Below, piece by piece: positions 52,622 through 61,408 of a DNA stretch of 64,000 nt. Source of the DNA: Micromonospora inositola (GTDB lineage: Bacteria; Actinomycetota; Actinomycetes; Mycobacteriales; Micromonosporaceae). The notes under the pieces were generated by a model. The model was given only the letters and a program-made list of their open reading frames with translations, was not told where the DNA came from and searched no databases. The position numbers and the translations under genes were made by a program. The stretch spans positions 3,100,001 to 3,164,000 of the forward strand of contig NZ_LT607754.1 in assembly GCF_900090285.1 (NCBI RefSeq), written 5' to 3'. Each line of letters starts with the position of its first letter. The first letter of the stretch is position 1.

Positions 52622-52647
52622 CCGCCCGGCGACGGCGCCCGCGGCGT

Positions 52648-53040
52648 TCAGTGCCCCGGGGGCGTCTGGTCGCCGTGTGCCTCCGCCCTGGGGAGCAGGC
52701 AGAACTCGTTGCCCTCCGGGTCGGCCAGCACCGTCCACCGCGGCAGCTCGCGCACCACCGTGGCCCCGGCCCCCAGCACCGCCGCCCGCTCCTCGGCGTC
52801 GCCGACCAGGTCGAGGTGGATCCGGCCGGGTGCGGGCAGGTCGTCCGCCGGGCTGATCCAGATGTCGGGCCGGTGCCCCGACGGGTCGCGCAACAGCACC
52901 GCCTGGGTCGGCCCGAGCGAACGGTCGGCGAGCCGGACCTGATCAACCTTGGCCACCGGCAGGCCGGTGACCGCGCTCCAGAACGGCGCGAGCAGGTACG
53001 GGTCGCGGCAGTGGATCACGATCGCGGCGAGGTCGGGCAT
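52648..53040 (-). CDS. VOC-superfamily (glyoxalase-like) protein, 130 aa
   Basis: Two beta-alpha-beta-beta-beta modules of the vicinal-oxygen-chelate fold: PDLAAIVIHCRDPYLLAPFWSAVTGLPV, then RIHLDLVGDAEERAAVLGAGATVV, with the usual ending VLADPEGNEFCLLP. Its His and Glu residues could form a metal site. It belongs to the glyoxalase_6-like group common in actinobacteria; the substrate is unknown. Confidence 0.9.
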   Translation of the reverse strand: MPDLAAIVIHCRDPYLLAPFWSAVTGLPVAKVDQVRLADRSLGPTQAVLLRDPSGHRPDIWISPADDLPAPGRIHLDLVGDAEERAAVLGAGATVVRELPRWTVLADPEGNEFCLLPRAEAHGDQTPPGH

Positions 53041-53058
53041 GCCCTGACGGTAGCCGCG

Positions 53059-53706
53059 TCAACCGGTCGGCAGGACGCTGTCCAGGAACGCGGCGGTCAC
53101 CGCCCGGATGTCCGGACGGTCCAGGTCGAGGGCGTGCCCGCCGTGGGTGATCCAGGTGTGCACCGGGTGCCCGGCGGCCAGCAGCCGCGCGGTGAGGTCG
53201 ACCGACTGGCCGACCGGCACGGACCGGTCGTCGCGCCCGTGCACGAGCAGCACCGGCACGCCGGAACCGACGTGCGTGGCGACGGTCGCGTCGACCGTGG
53301 CCGGGTCCAGGTCGGCGGGCGGGTGGCCGAGCAGGCCGGCCCACGGATCGTCGTGCGCGCGCAGCCGCCGCCACTGCGGGTCGAGGGGATCGATCGGCGA
53401 CCAGTACGCCAGCGCGGCCGCGACGTCGCCGGGCCGGTCGACGCCGCGCAGGGCCAGGTGCAGGGCCAGGGTGGCCCCCGCCGAGTCGCCGCCGACCAGC
53501 AGCGGTAGCCCGTCGGCGGCCGCCCGGGCCGACCGGGCGGCCGCCCGTACGTCGTCGAGCTGGGCCGGCCAGTGCGCCTCGGCCACGAAGCGGTAGGTCG
53601 CCGCGACCACCCGCAGGCCGAGCGGGCCGAGGGCGGCGCCGTCCTCGTGGTACCGGGCTCGCCAGCCGCCGCCGTGGATCCAGAGCAGCACCGCGCGTTC
53701 GATCAT
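53059..53706 (-). CDS. Alpha/beta hydrolase (acetyl-esterase-like), 215 aa
   Basis: Oxyanion-hole motif HGGGW at residues 12-16. Nucleophile elbow GGDSAGA, catalytic Asp in HGRDDRSVP, and His in HGGHALD. It belongs to the HSL/lipase GDXG-type group. ATG 53706 was chosen because it starts the conserved N-terminal strand; a start at 53784 overlaps the divergent acyltransferase promoter. It follows the VOC gene on the same strand by 18 nt, so they may be co-transcribed. Confidence 0.9.
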   Translation of the reverse strand: MIERAVLLWIHGGGWRARYHEDGAALGPLGLRVVAATYRFVAEAHWPAQLDDVRAAARSARAAADGLPLLVGGDSAGATLALHLALRGVDRPGDVAAALAYWSPIDPLDPQWRRLRAHDDPWAGLLGHPPADLDPATVDATVATHVGSGVPVLLVHGRDDRSVPVGQSVDLTARLLAAGHPVHTWITHGGHALDLDRPDIRAVTAAFLDSVLPTG

Positions 53707-53830
53707 CCCGCCATCGTGTCCGACTGCGCCCCCACCCGCGAGCCGCCTCTGCCAAGGGCAGAAGTCCGCGTGTCCGACGGGCACGCTTCGCCCCTACGGT
53801 TCCGTAACCTACGCGGGGTAAAGTTGCCGG

Positions 53831-54580
53831 ATGCCGGAACTCGTGTACCCGCCCGTGATCGCCGCCGCCAAGACGATGTTCCGGGTCCTCGACCTGCGCC
53901 TGACCGTGGCGGGCGGCCATCACGTGCCGCGTACGGGTGGCGCGGTCATGGCCAGCAACCACGTCAGCTACCTGGACTTCATCTTCTGCGGCTACGGGGC
54001 GCACGAGTCCCGCCGACTGGTCCGGTTCATGGCCAAGCACGAGGTCTTCGCGCACAAGGTCTCCGGCCCGCTGATGCGCGGCATGAAGCACATCCCGGTG
54101 AACCGCCGGGCCGGCGCCGGGTCGTACAACACGGCGGTGGACGCGCTGCGGCGCGGCGAGGTGGTCGGCGTCTTCCCGGAGGCCACGATCAGTCGGTCGT
54201 TCCTGGTCAAGGAGCTCAAGAACGGGGCCGCCCGGATGTCCCAGGAGGCCGGCGTGCCGCTGCTCCCGGTCGCGCTCTGGGGCACCCAGCGGCTCTGGAC
54301 CAAGGGCCGGCCGCGCACCCTGACCCGCCGGCACACCCCGATCACCATCCTGGTCGGCGAGCCGATGGACCCGGCCGCGTACCCGGACGCCGGCACCATG
54401 ACGGCGGAGCTGAAGGGCCGGCTGAGTGCGCTGGTGGACCGGGCGCAGCGGGAATACCCGGACGGCCCGGCCGGCGCGGACGACACCTGGTGGCAGCCGG
54501 TGCACCTCGGCGGCACCGCGCCGACCCTCGAGGAGGCCGCCGAGCTGGACCGCCGGGGCCGCCGCGCCTCCGCCGCCTGA
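53831..54580 (+). CDS. PlsC-type 1-acyl-glycerol-3-phosphate acyltransferase, 249 aa
   Basis: Acyltransferase motif NHVSYLD (His44, Asp49), GMKHIPVNR, FPEATIS and VALWGTQRL are all in place. It is membrane-associated through an N-terminal hydrophobic helix. It transfers a fatty acyl chain to lysophosphatidic acid or a related acceptor. Paralogues are common in actinobacteria, so the precise acceptor is uncertain. Monocistronic, 86 nt before the next gene. Confidence 0.93.
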   Translation: MPELVYPPVIAAAKTMFRVLDLRLTVAGGHHVPRTGGAVMASNHVSYLDFIFCGYGAHESRRLVRFMAKHEVFAHKVSGPLMRGMKHIPVNRRAGAGSYNTAVDALRRGEVVGVFPEATISRSFLVKELKNGAARMSQEAGVPLLPVALWGTQRLWTKGRPRTLTRRHTPITILVGEPMDPAAYPDAGTMTAELKGRLSALVDRAQREYPDGPAGADDTWWQPVHLGGTAPTLEEAAELDRRGRRASAA

Positions 54581-54665
54581 CCTCCGCCGACCGTGACCGG
54601 ATCGTTCCGCATCCGGGCATGATGGTGCCTGCCGCCCCGGTGTCCGCCCGGCCAGGATCGAACCC

Positions 54666-55268
54666 ATGAACAGAGCCGCACTCGTCGTCATCGACGTCCA
54701 GGAGTCGTTCCGCCAGCGCCCGATCTGGGCGCACGCCTCGCAGCCGGACATCGTCGGTCAGGTCGACCGGTTGGTCGGGGCCGCCCGCGGCCGGGGTGAC
54801 CTGGTGGTGTGGGTCCTGCACGCCGAGCCCGGCACCGGCACGGTCTTCGACCCGGCCCTCGGCCACGTCCGGCTGATCGACGGGCTGTCCCCGGTCGACG
54901 GGGAACCGACGCTGGTCAAGACCTCGCACAACGCGTTCACCACCACCAACCTCCAGCAGGTGCTCACCCTCGCCGGGATCCGCGAGGTCACGGTCTGCGG
55001 GATCCGTACCGAGCAGTGCGTGGAGACCACCACCCGGGTCGGCGCCGACCTGGGCTACGAGATGATCTTCGTGACCGACGCGACGGTCACCTTCCCCATC
55101 CCGCACCGCGAGCTGCCCGCGGACGCGTCGCCGGAGCGGATCCTCGCCGACCCGCGCACGCTGTCGACACCGGACATCGTCACCCGCACCGAGTACGCCC
55201 TCGCCGGGCGGTTCGCCACCATCCGTACCGTCGCCGAGCTGACCGGCGCGGTGCCGGCCGGGGTCTGA
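54666..55268 (+). CDS. Cysteine hydrolase, isochorismatase family, 200 aa
   Basis: Catalytic triad Asp10 (ALVVIDVQ), Lys85 (LVKTSHNAF) and Cys118 (TVCGIRTEQCVETTTR), typical of nicotinamidase-like hydrolases. It is directly upstream of a GlxA-type regulator, a recurrent pair in actinobacteria. The substrate may be a small amide; the regulator's ligand is unknown. Confidence 0.93.
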   Translation: MNRAALVVIDVQESFRQRPIWAHASQPDIVGQVDRLVGAARGRGDLVVWVLHAEPGTGTVFDPALGHVRLIDGLSPVDGEPTLVKTSHNAFTTTNLQQVLTLAGIREVTVCGIRTEQCVETTTRVGADLGYEMIFVTDATVTFPIPHRELPADASPERILADPRTLSTPDIVTRTEYALAGRFATIRTVAELTGAVPAGV

Positions 55269-55271
55269 GCC

Positions 55272-56201
55272 GTGGCCCGGGTCGTCTTCCTGCTGGTCCC
55301 GCAGCTGCACCTGCTGGACCTCGCCGGGCCGGCCCAGGTCTTCTCCAGCGCCGCCGACCTCGGGTACGACTACCGGCTGCACTACGTCGCCGAGGCCAGC
55401 GAGGTGCCGACCGTGCAGGGGGTGTCGCTGCGGGCCGACACCGGGTGGCCCGAGCTCGACCGCGACGACCTGGTGGTCGTACCCGGGTGGCGGCCAGCCA
55501 CGCACGGGCCGGCGGGGCCGGTCGGGGCGGACGACCTGCGGCGGCTGGCCGACCACCACGCGCGCGGCGGCACGGTGGCGAGCATCTGCGCGGGCGCCTT
55601 CGCGCTCGGCCGGGCCGGCCTGCTCGACGGGCGGCGGTGCACCACCCACCACGAGGTGCAGGAGGAGCTGGCCCGGCGGCACCGGGCGGCCCGGGTGGTC
55701 CGCGACGTGCTCTACGTGGTCGACGACCGGGTGGTCACGTCGGCCGGCATCGCCAGTGGCATCGACGTGGCGCTGCACCTGGTGGCCACCCGGCACGGTC
55801 CGTCGGCGGCAGCCCGGATCGCCCGCACCCTGGTCGTGTATGCCCGGCGCAACGGCCACGAACAGCAGGCCAGCGCGATGATGCGGCACCGCTCGCACCT
55901 CTCCGACGCGGTGCACCGGGCGCAGGACCTGATCGACTCCCACTACTCGGAGCCGCTGCCGCTCGCCGGGCTGGCCGCCGCCTGCGGGGTGTCCGAGCGC
56001 ACCCTGAGCCGGCTGTTCCGGCAGGCCACCGGGCTGACTCCGCTCGGCTACCAGCAACTGCTGCGGGTGGAGCGGGCCGAGCACCTGATCGGGCACGGCG
56101 CCACGGTGGAGTCGGCCGCCCGGGCCGTCGGCTTCACCGACGCCCGGATGCTCCGCCGCCTCCGCACCCGCACCCGCGACTCCCTCCCCCTGGCCAGCTG
56201 A
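55272..56201 (+). CDS. GlxA-type transcriptional regulator (DJ-1/PfpI plus AraC), 309 aa
   Basis: N-terminal DJ-1/PfpI-like amidotransferase-fold domain (residues 5-180; VFLLVPQLHLLDLAGPAQVFS, ASICAGAFALGRAGLLDGRR with a candidate Cys). AraC-type double HTH domain at 215-305 (LAAACGVSERTLSRLFRQATGLTPLGYQQLLRVERA). GTG start 3 nt after the hydrolase stop, so the two are co-transcribed. It probably activates the pair when its ligand is present. Confidence 0.92.
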   Translation: MARVVFLLVPQLHLLDLAGPAQVFSSAADLGYDYRLHYVAEASEVPTVQGVSLRADTGWPELDRDDLVVVPGWRPATHGPAGPVGADDLRRLADHHARGGTVASICAGAFALGRAGLLDGRRCTTHHEVQEELARRHRAARVVRDVLYVVDDRVVTSAGIASGIDVALHLVATRHGPSAAARIARTLVVYARRNGHEQQASAMMRHRSHLSDAVHRAQDLIDSHYSEPLPLAGLAAACGVSERTLSRLFRQATGLTPLGYQQLLRVERAEHLIGHGATVESAARAVGFTDARMLRRLRTRTRDSLPLAS

Positions 56202-56279
56202 CCCCGCCACCCGCTCGGGTCGCCCCGCCTCCGATGAGCGGTCTGGGCGTTGGACCGAGTTGGTGGTGGGTGTGTGTGG

Positions 56280-57044
56280 TCAGCAGGCGGAGCCGGGGCG
56301 GTGCGGGAGGGCCGGCGGGACGGGCGCCGGCTGGCGCGGCCAGAGCGGGCCCGGCTCCGTGTGCGGGCGGTAGTAGTCGTCGCGGGAGAGAAACTCGACC
56401 GGGAGCGAGCCGGGCAGGGTGACCCGGCCCGCCGCCCGGAAGGGCGTCGAGCCGACCCGGCTGGCCAGCCCGTCCCGCTCGGGCGGGGAGAGGTCCACCA
56501 GCTCCGGATGCACGAGCCGGAAGGCGGCCACCGACCGGCTTACCTGCCGGGCCAGCTCGGCCACCAGCGGGACCGGGCCGCCGAGGGCCAGCGCCGGCTG
56601 CCGGATGGTGCGCAGCGCGTCGCAGACGACCAGCAGCTCGGCGTCGCCGTCCGGGTCGTCGGCCCGCAGCTCCAGCCGGGACGGCCACTGCCAGCGGATC
56701 TGCCCGCTGACCAGGCGGGACAGCCGGGCCGGGTGCCGGTGCCGGGTGCCGGTCGAGCCGTCCCGCCCGGCGACCAGGGCCAGCTCGGACCCCCCGCAGG
56801 CGTACGCGACCCGACGGTCGGTGACGGTGACCGTCGCGGGCGCGGGGAGCACCCAGCTGCGGGCGCTCTCCGTCGGACCGAGCAGGTGACCGGCCACCCG
56901 GAGTCGGTGCAGCGCGAGCACGCGCTCGCCGGGCTCCGGGACCAGCGCGTACCGCCGGTCGAGCACGGGGCGGGCGGCGTCGTCGTCGCCGTCGAAGCGG
57001 TGCGGCCCGACGAAGAAGGGTGCGGCGTCCTCCTGCACGGTCAC
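56280..57044 (-). CDS. Hypothetical protein, 254 aa
   Basis: A soluble protein without signal peptide. Beta-rich N-terminus with alternating charge (FVGPHRFDGDDDAARPVLDRRYALVPEPGERVLALHRLRV), then VTVTDRRVAYACGGSELALVAG, suggesting a PH-like fold. It ends in a Pro-rich tail. I do not recognise a family. It is monocistronic, between the GlxA and response-regulator genes. Confidence 0.75.
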   Translation of the reverse strand: MTVQEDAAPFFVGPHRFDGDDDAARPVLDRRYALVPEPGERVLALHRLRVAGHLLGPTESARSWVLPAPATVTVTDRRVAYACGGSELALVAGRDGSTGTRHRHPARLSRLVSGQIRWQWPSRLELRADDPDGDAELLVVCDALRTIRQPALALGGPVPLVAELARQVSRSVAAFRLVHPELVDLSPPERDGLASRVGSTPFRAAGRVTLPGSLPVEFLSRDDYYRPHTEPGPLWPRQPAPVPPALPHRPGSAC

Positions 57045-57111
57045 GACCTCCCGGAGACGGTTGGCGGTACGTCGAGCGTCGTCGACAACACGCTAGGTGT
57101 CATGACACCCG

Positions 57112-57828
57112 TTAGGGGGTCGGCCGGTCGGTGGACGCCTGTGACCGGTAGATGCCGATCTCTTCCGGCCGGACGAGTCCGTCCTCGATCGCCCGGGCCA
57201 GCAGCGCCGCCTTGGTGGCGGCCGGCCGACCCGCCCGGGTGTACTTGATCCGCGCCCGGTCCACATACTGCTTGACGGTGTGCTCGCTGATCCGCATCCG
57301 GCGCGCCACCGATGCCTTCGACATCGACTGGAACCACAGCAGCAGCGCCTCGCGCTCCTTGTCGGACAGGGCCGGCCGGTCCGGCCGGCGATCGGCCACC
57401 ATCGCCCCGGCCAGCGCCGGCGGCACGTACGGGCGGTCGCTGGCCGCGGCGAGCACGGTGGCGACGCAGTGCTCGCGTCCCTCATGCTTGGCGAGGAAGG
57501 CCACCGCCCCCGCGTCGAGCGCGGCGAGCATGGTGTCCGGGTCGGTGTGCTCGGAGTAGACCACCACCCGCCGGCCGGCGGCGCTCAGTTCGGCCAGCTT
57601 GTCGATCACCATCCGCCCGTGCAGCCGCAGGTCGAGCAGGACCACCTCGGCCTCCGGGGCGGCCCGGAGCACCACGTCCGGATCGTCCCCGGTGGCCAGT
57701 ACCCGCAGCCGCGGCTCGGCGGCCAGCCAGGCCCGCACGCCGTCGATCACCACCGGGTGGTCGTCCACCACAGCCACGCCGATCGGCGGTGCGCCGGTCA
57801 CGTCCTCCGCCACCGGGTCTGCGTCCAT
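57112..57828 (-). CDS. LuxR-type response regulator, 238 aa
   Basis: Receiver domain with phosphoacceptor Asp66 (VVLLDLRLHG), acidic pocket VVDDHP and Lys in FLAKHEG. LuxR/NarL-type HTH at 160-215 (LSDKEREALLLWFQSMSKASVARRMRISEHTVKQYVDRARIKY). ATG 57828 has GGGGAAA upstream and overlaps the degenerate-kinase gene by 31 nt, so the two are coupled. It is the output of the kinase pair upstream. Confidence 0.93.
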   Translation of the reverse strand: MDADPVAEDVTGAPPIGVAVVDDHPVVIDGVRAWLAAEPRLRVLATGDDPDVVLRAAPEAEVVLLDLRLHGRMVIDKLAELSAAGRRVVVYSEHTDPDTMLAALDAGAVAFLAKHEGREHCVATVLAAASDRPYVPPALAGAMVADRRPDRPALSDKEREALLLWFQSMSKASVARRMRISEHTVKQYVDRARIKYTRAGRPAATKAALLARAIEDGLVRPEEIGIYRSQASTDRPTP

Positions 57829-59012
57829 CTGATTTCCCCGTCCCGCTCGTGCACGTGCTCCACCGGACCCGCCTCGTCTGCGCCCGGTGGACCGGTGGCG
57901 TCCGGCCCGTCGTGGTCCGGGCTGACCAGGCTGACCACCACCTCGTCCGGCCCGGCGACCACGGTCAGCCGGGCCCACCGCCGGGCGTCGGCGAGCGCCG
58001 CGGTGAGCGGGTCGGCGAGCCGGCGGCGTACCTCCACCGGCAGGTCGGGCGGCACACCGATGGCGATCAGCTCGATCGGGAGACCGTTGCGGTCGGCCAG
58101 GTCGGCGGCGGCCCGCAGCTCGTGCAGCAGCGGATCGGGCACGTCGTCCGACTCGGCGATCAGCCGGCGCAGCCGGGCCGCCGCCAGCACGCAGCGCCGC
58201 CGCACCTCCGGGTCGGCGGGGTCGGCGTGGCCGGCCGCGAGGGCGGCCAGCACCTCCTCGGCGGTGCCGCTGACCAGGGCCAGCCGGGCCCGGCGGTCCT
58301 CCCGGGCCCGATCCGCCGCCACCCGTTCCGCCGCCACCGCTCCGGCGGCCGCCGCGGTGCTCGCCCGGTCCCGGGCGAGGGCGGCGATCGCGGCGGCCCC
58401 GACGAAGACCGCCACCGGCAGCGACGAGGTGCCGTAGAAGTACATCGCGTAGCGGGTGAGGTCGGCGGGGCCGGTCACCCCGTGCCCGAGCACCTCGCCC
58501 AGCGCGATCACCGCGTGCATGCCCAGCAGTGCGAGCAGCCAACCGACCGGGCGGCCCCAGAGCACCAGCAGGAAGAACCAGGCGAGCCCGCTCCACACCC
58601 AGTTCGCCGCGGTGAACAGGTGCCGCTCGCCGGCGGCGGCGAAGACCGCCGCGTCGACCAGGAGCAGCACCGCCGCCAGCCGCCGGGTGGGCAGCGGGGC
58701 GCCACGCAGCAGCCGTACGCCCGCCAACCCGCCGACCGCCGCGGTGACCAGCCAGGCCACGCCAACCACCGCCGGCGCGGCCAGGTCCGACCAGGCGCCC
58801 AGCACCGCCGGCAGCCCGATCGCCACGTGCCAGGCCAGCGCGATGGTCACCGCCGCGACCCGGGCGCCCCGGTCGGACGCGCTCGCCACCGCGTTCGCCG
58901 CGGCCATCCGCTCGCCCACCGCTGCGGCCGGCCCGGCGGGGAGGCGGGGGCGGGGCGGGCGGCGGGTGCCGTCCTCCAGCGCGCCGACCGGCGTCCCCAC
59001 GTCAGCCGACAC
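57798..59012 (-). CDS. Degenerate NarL-type histidine-kinase-like membrane protein, 404 aa
   Basis: Five or six hydrophobic membrane segments (residues about 45-215) precede a coiled-coil (AAERVAADRAREDRRARLALV) and a HATPase-like fold (EVRRRLADPLTAALADARRWARLTVVAGPDEVVVSLVSPD). The His-box residue is absent from the region where RARLALVSGT occurs. The N-box is replaced by ALADARRW and the G-boxes are incomplete. So it resembles its neighbour but should not autophosphorylate. It overlaps the true kinase by 11 nt and the regulator by 31 nt. Confidence 0.82.
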   Translation of the reverse strand: MSADVGTPVGALEDGTRRPPRPRLPAGPAAAVGERMAAANAVASASDRGARVAAVTIALAWHVAIGLPAVLGAWSDLAAPAVVGVAWLVTAAVGGLAGVRLLRGAPLPTRRLAAVLLLVDAAVFAAAGERHLFTAANWVWSGLAWFFLLVLWGRPVGWLLALLGMHAVIALGEVLGHGVTGPADLTRYAMYFYGTSSLPVAVFVGAAAIAALARDRASTAAAAGAVAAERVAADRAREDRRARLALVSGTAEEVLAALAAGHADPADPEVRRRCVLAAARLRRLIAESDDVPDPLLHELRAAADLADRNGLPIELIAIGVPPDLPVEVRRRLADPLTAALADARRWARLTVVAGPDEVVVSLVSPDHDGPDATGPPGADEAGPVEHVHERDGEIRWTQTRWRRT

Positions 59013-60180
59013 CAGGCCACTCGAGCCGGATGCGGGTACCCACCCCCGGGGCGGACACCACCTCGGCGCGTCCGCCGACGGTCGTCATCCGGCCGCGGAT
59101 CGACTCGCGCACCCCGTACCGGTGGGGCGGGACCGTGGCCGGGTCGAAGCCGGGGCCGTCGTCGGCCACCTCGACCACGACAGCGTCGGCGACCCGGGCC
59201 AGGCACAGCGTGACGCTCGCGCCCGGCGAGTGCCGGACCACGTTGGACAGCGCGGCGGTGGCGCTCTCGGCGAGCGCCTCGGCGACCTCCGCCGGGACCG
59301 CGCACGGTGCCAGCGTCGCGCGCACCGGCAGTTCGGGCAGTCGAGCGAGGACCGCCCGCAACCGGTCGTCCAGCGCCGTCGGCCCGACCGCCGGCTCCGA
59401 CCGGGCGTCGGCCAGGGCGGCGAGGGTACGCAGGTCGGCCGCGCACCGGTCGCGCAGCGCGGCCGAGGGGCCGGCCACCGCGCCGAGCCCGACCATGGTC
59501 AGCGTGGCCAGGACGGTGTCGTGCAGGTCCCGGTTCTGCCGTCGCTCGGCCTCCCGGGCGGTACGGGCCACCACCGCCGCCCGGGCCAGCCGCTGGTAGT
59601 CGGCGAAGGCCCGGTCGGCGCGACCGATCCGCCGCCGCATCACCGCCGTCAACATCGCCGTGCAGCCGGTCTGCACCAGCAGCGTGGCGGCGTGTGCGCG
59701 TGCCTCGACGCCGTTGCCGGCGGCCGCCGCGCCGGCCGCGTACGCGGCGGTGACCAGCAGCCCCGCCGGGACGGACCAACGGGCCGGGGCGGTGGCCTGG
59801 GCGTTGATCACGGTGGTGCTGGCCAGCACCGCGATCCAGCTTCCCTCGCCCGCCAGCACCTCCGGCGCGACCAGCCACGGGATGAGCAGGCAGGCCGCGG
59901 TGGTGAGCGCGACGTCGCCGGCCACCAGCGGACCGGCCACGCCGCGCCGCAGGGCCCGGACGGCGTACCAGACCGACCAGGCGGTGAGCGTCGCGACCAC
60001 CAGCGCCAGCAGGGCCACCCGGACCGGCGGCGTCCGAACCGCGAGGGCGGCCACCGCGCCGACCAGACCGCAGGTCAGCCGGAGCAGCGCCGGCAGGGTG
60101 GTGAAGATACGGGTGAACGCGCCGCCCGCCGGCCGGTCCCACGCGGACGGCGACGAGGTCGTGGCGGCAGCGACCGGCAT
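59002..60180 (-). CDS. NarL-type sensor histidine kinase, 392 aa
   Basis: About six membrane segments (residues 20-175), then the HisKA_3 box RQNRDLHDTVLATLTMV with the phosphoacceptor His. A HATPase domain with N-box SATAALSNVVRHS, G1 VADDGPGFDP and G2 YGVRESIRGRMTTVGG follows. It is first in the three-gene operon, before the degenerate kinase and the LuxR-type regulator. The ligand is unknown. Confidence 0.93.
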   Translation of the reverse strand: MPVAAATTSSPSAWDRPAGGAFTRIFTTLPALLRLTCGLVGAVAALAVRTPPVRVALLALVVATLTAWSVWYAVRALRRGVAGPLVAGDVALTTAACLLIPWLVAPEVLAGEGSWIAVLASTTVINAQATAPARWSVPAGLLVTAAYAAGAAAAGNGVEARAHAATLLVQTGCTAMLTAVMRRRIGRADRAFADYQRLARAAVVARTAREAERRQNRDLHDTVLATLTMVGLGAVAGPSAALRDRCAADLRTLAALADARSEPAVGPTALDDRLRAVLARLPELPVRATLAPCAVPAEVAEALAESATAALSNVVRHSPGASVTLCLARVADAVVVEVADDGPGFDPATVPPHRYGVRESIRGRMTTVGGRAEVVSAPGVGTRIRLEWPGVG

Positions 60181-60366
60181 CGGGGTAGGTGTCCTTCCGG
60201 CAGCGACCCGGTCGGGTCCGCACGGCGTAGATCGACGCCGGAGAATAACATGTCAGACCGCACCCGGTCACCCTCGGTGCGCGGCGCGTCGCTGTCGCGT
60301 GCCGACGCCGCCGGCGGCGGGGCGCAATGCCGCGCGCGTCCGGCGATCGTGCGGTTGACTGCCGAC
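60181..60366. promoter_or_regulatory. Divergent promoter region, kinase operon and HIBADH gene
   Basis: A minus-strand TATTCT (about 60242-60247) 60 nt upstream of the kinase start looks like a -10 element. No -35 is evident. The plus-strand promoter of the HIBADH-family gene must also lie here. Confidence 0.35.
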
Positions 60367-61248
60367 ATGGGCAGCGAATCAGGGCGACTCCGGGTCGCCT
60401 TCCTCGGGCTCGGCCGGATGGGCGCCCCGATGGCCCGCCACGTGCTGAAAGCCGGACCCGACCTGACCGTCTGGAACCGTACCCGCGGCAGGACGGACGC
60501 CCTCGCCGCCGACGGCGCGACGGTGGCCCCCACGCCGGCCGCCGCGGCCCGCGGCCGGGACGTGGTGGTGCTGATGCTCGCCGACCCGGAGGCGGTCGAG
60601 CAGGTGCTGCTCGGCCCGGACGGGGTGGCCTCCGGCGCCGACCCGGACACCCTGGTCGTGGACGGCAGCACCATCGGTCCGGACGCCTCCCGCCGGATGG
60701 CGACCCGGCTGCGCGAGCACCGGCTGCGCTACGTGGACGCGCCGGTCTACGGCTCGGTCGGGCCGGCCACCGAGGGAACCCTGGGCGTGCTGGCCGGCGG
60801 GGAGAAGGCGGACGTCGCCGCGGCCCGCCCGCTCCTGGAGCTCTGGGGCGACCCGGGGAAGGTGCGGCACGTCGGGCGGGTGGGCGCCGGCAGCGCGGCG
60901 AAACTGGTCCGCAACCTCACCCTGGGCCTCGCCCTCGCCGGGATCGGCGACGCGCTGCGGCTGGCCGCCACCCTCGACCTCCCGCCCGACGTGGTGGACG
61001 AGCTCATCGCCGCCGGGCCGCTCGGCGCGGCCTTCCCGCCCGTACGCCGGATCCTGGCGTCCGGACCGCCGGAGACCGCCGGCTTCACCGTCGACATGCT
61101 CACCAAGGACCTGCGGCTGTGCCTGGCCGCCGAGCCCCGGCTGCCGCTGGTGGACGCGGCCCGAGAGGTGGGGGAGGCGGCCCACGCAACCGGCCACGGC
61201 CAGGACGACAGCCGTGCCCTGCCGCTCCGGATGCGCGACGCGTCCTGA
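60367..61248 (+). CDS. NAD(P)-dependent reductase, 3-hydroxyisobutyrate dehydrogenase/6PGDH-like, 293 aa
   Basis: Cofactor loop GLGRMGAPMARHV (residues 13-25), WNRTRGR, the family signature DAPVYGSVGPATEGTLGVLAGG, and catalytic Lys in GAGSAAKLVRN. All-helical C-terminal domain with FTVDMLTKDLRLC. It reduces or oxidises a beta-hydroxyacid-type substrate; the family also contains glyoxylate/succinate-semialdehyde reductases. Specificity is not clear from sequence. Confidence 0.93.
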   Translation: MGSESGRLRVAFLGLGRMGAPMARHVLKAGPDLTVWNRTRGRTDALAADGATVAPTPAAAARGRDVVVLMLADPEAVEQVLLGPDGVASGADPDTLVVDGSTIGPDASRRMATRLREHRLRYVDAPVYGSVGPATEGTLGVLAGGEKADVAAARPLLELWGDPGKVRHVGRVGAGSAAKLVRNLTLGLALAGIGDALRLAATLDLPPDVVDELIAAGPLGAAFPPVRRILASGPPETAGFTVDMLTKDLRLCLAAEPRLPLVDAAREVGEAAHATGHGQDDSRALPLRMRDAS

Positions 61249-61300
61249 CCGGCGCTCCGCCGGACCGGCCGCCCGCCGTGGCGTCCGGCCGCAGGCTCGG

Positions 61301-61408
61301 TCAGGCGGCGGCGACCGCGAGCAGGTGCGAGCTGGCCCCGATCACCGCCGGGTCCCGCTCGAACGCCGCCGTGCAGTCGACCGCGTCGCGGAAGAGCCGA
61401 TCGTCCGG
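61301..61408 (-). other. Stranded C-terminal extension of the methyltransferase
   Basis: In phase with the methyltransferase frame; stop TGA at 61301-61303. It encodes DDRLFRDAVDC, TAAFERDPAVIGA and SSHLLAVAAA, matching how homologous methyltransferases end. It has no start codon or ribosome site of its own. Confidence 0.75.
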
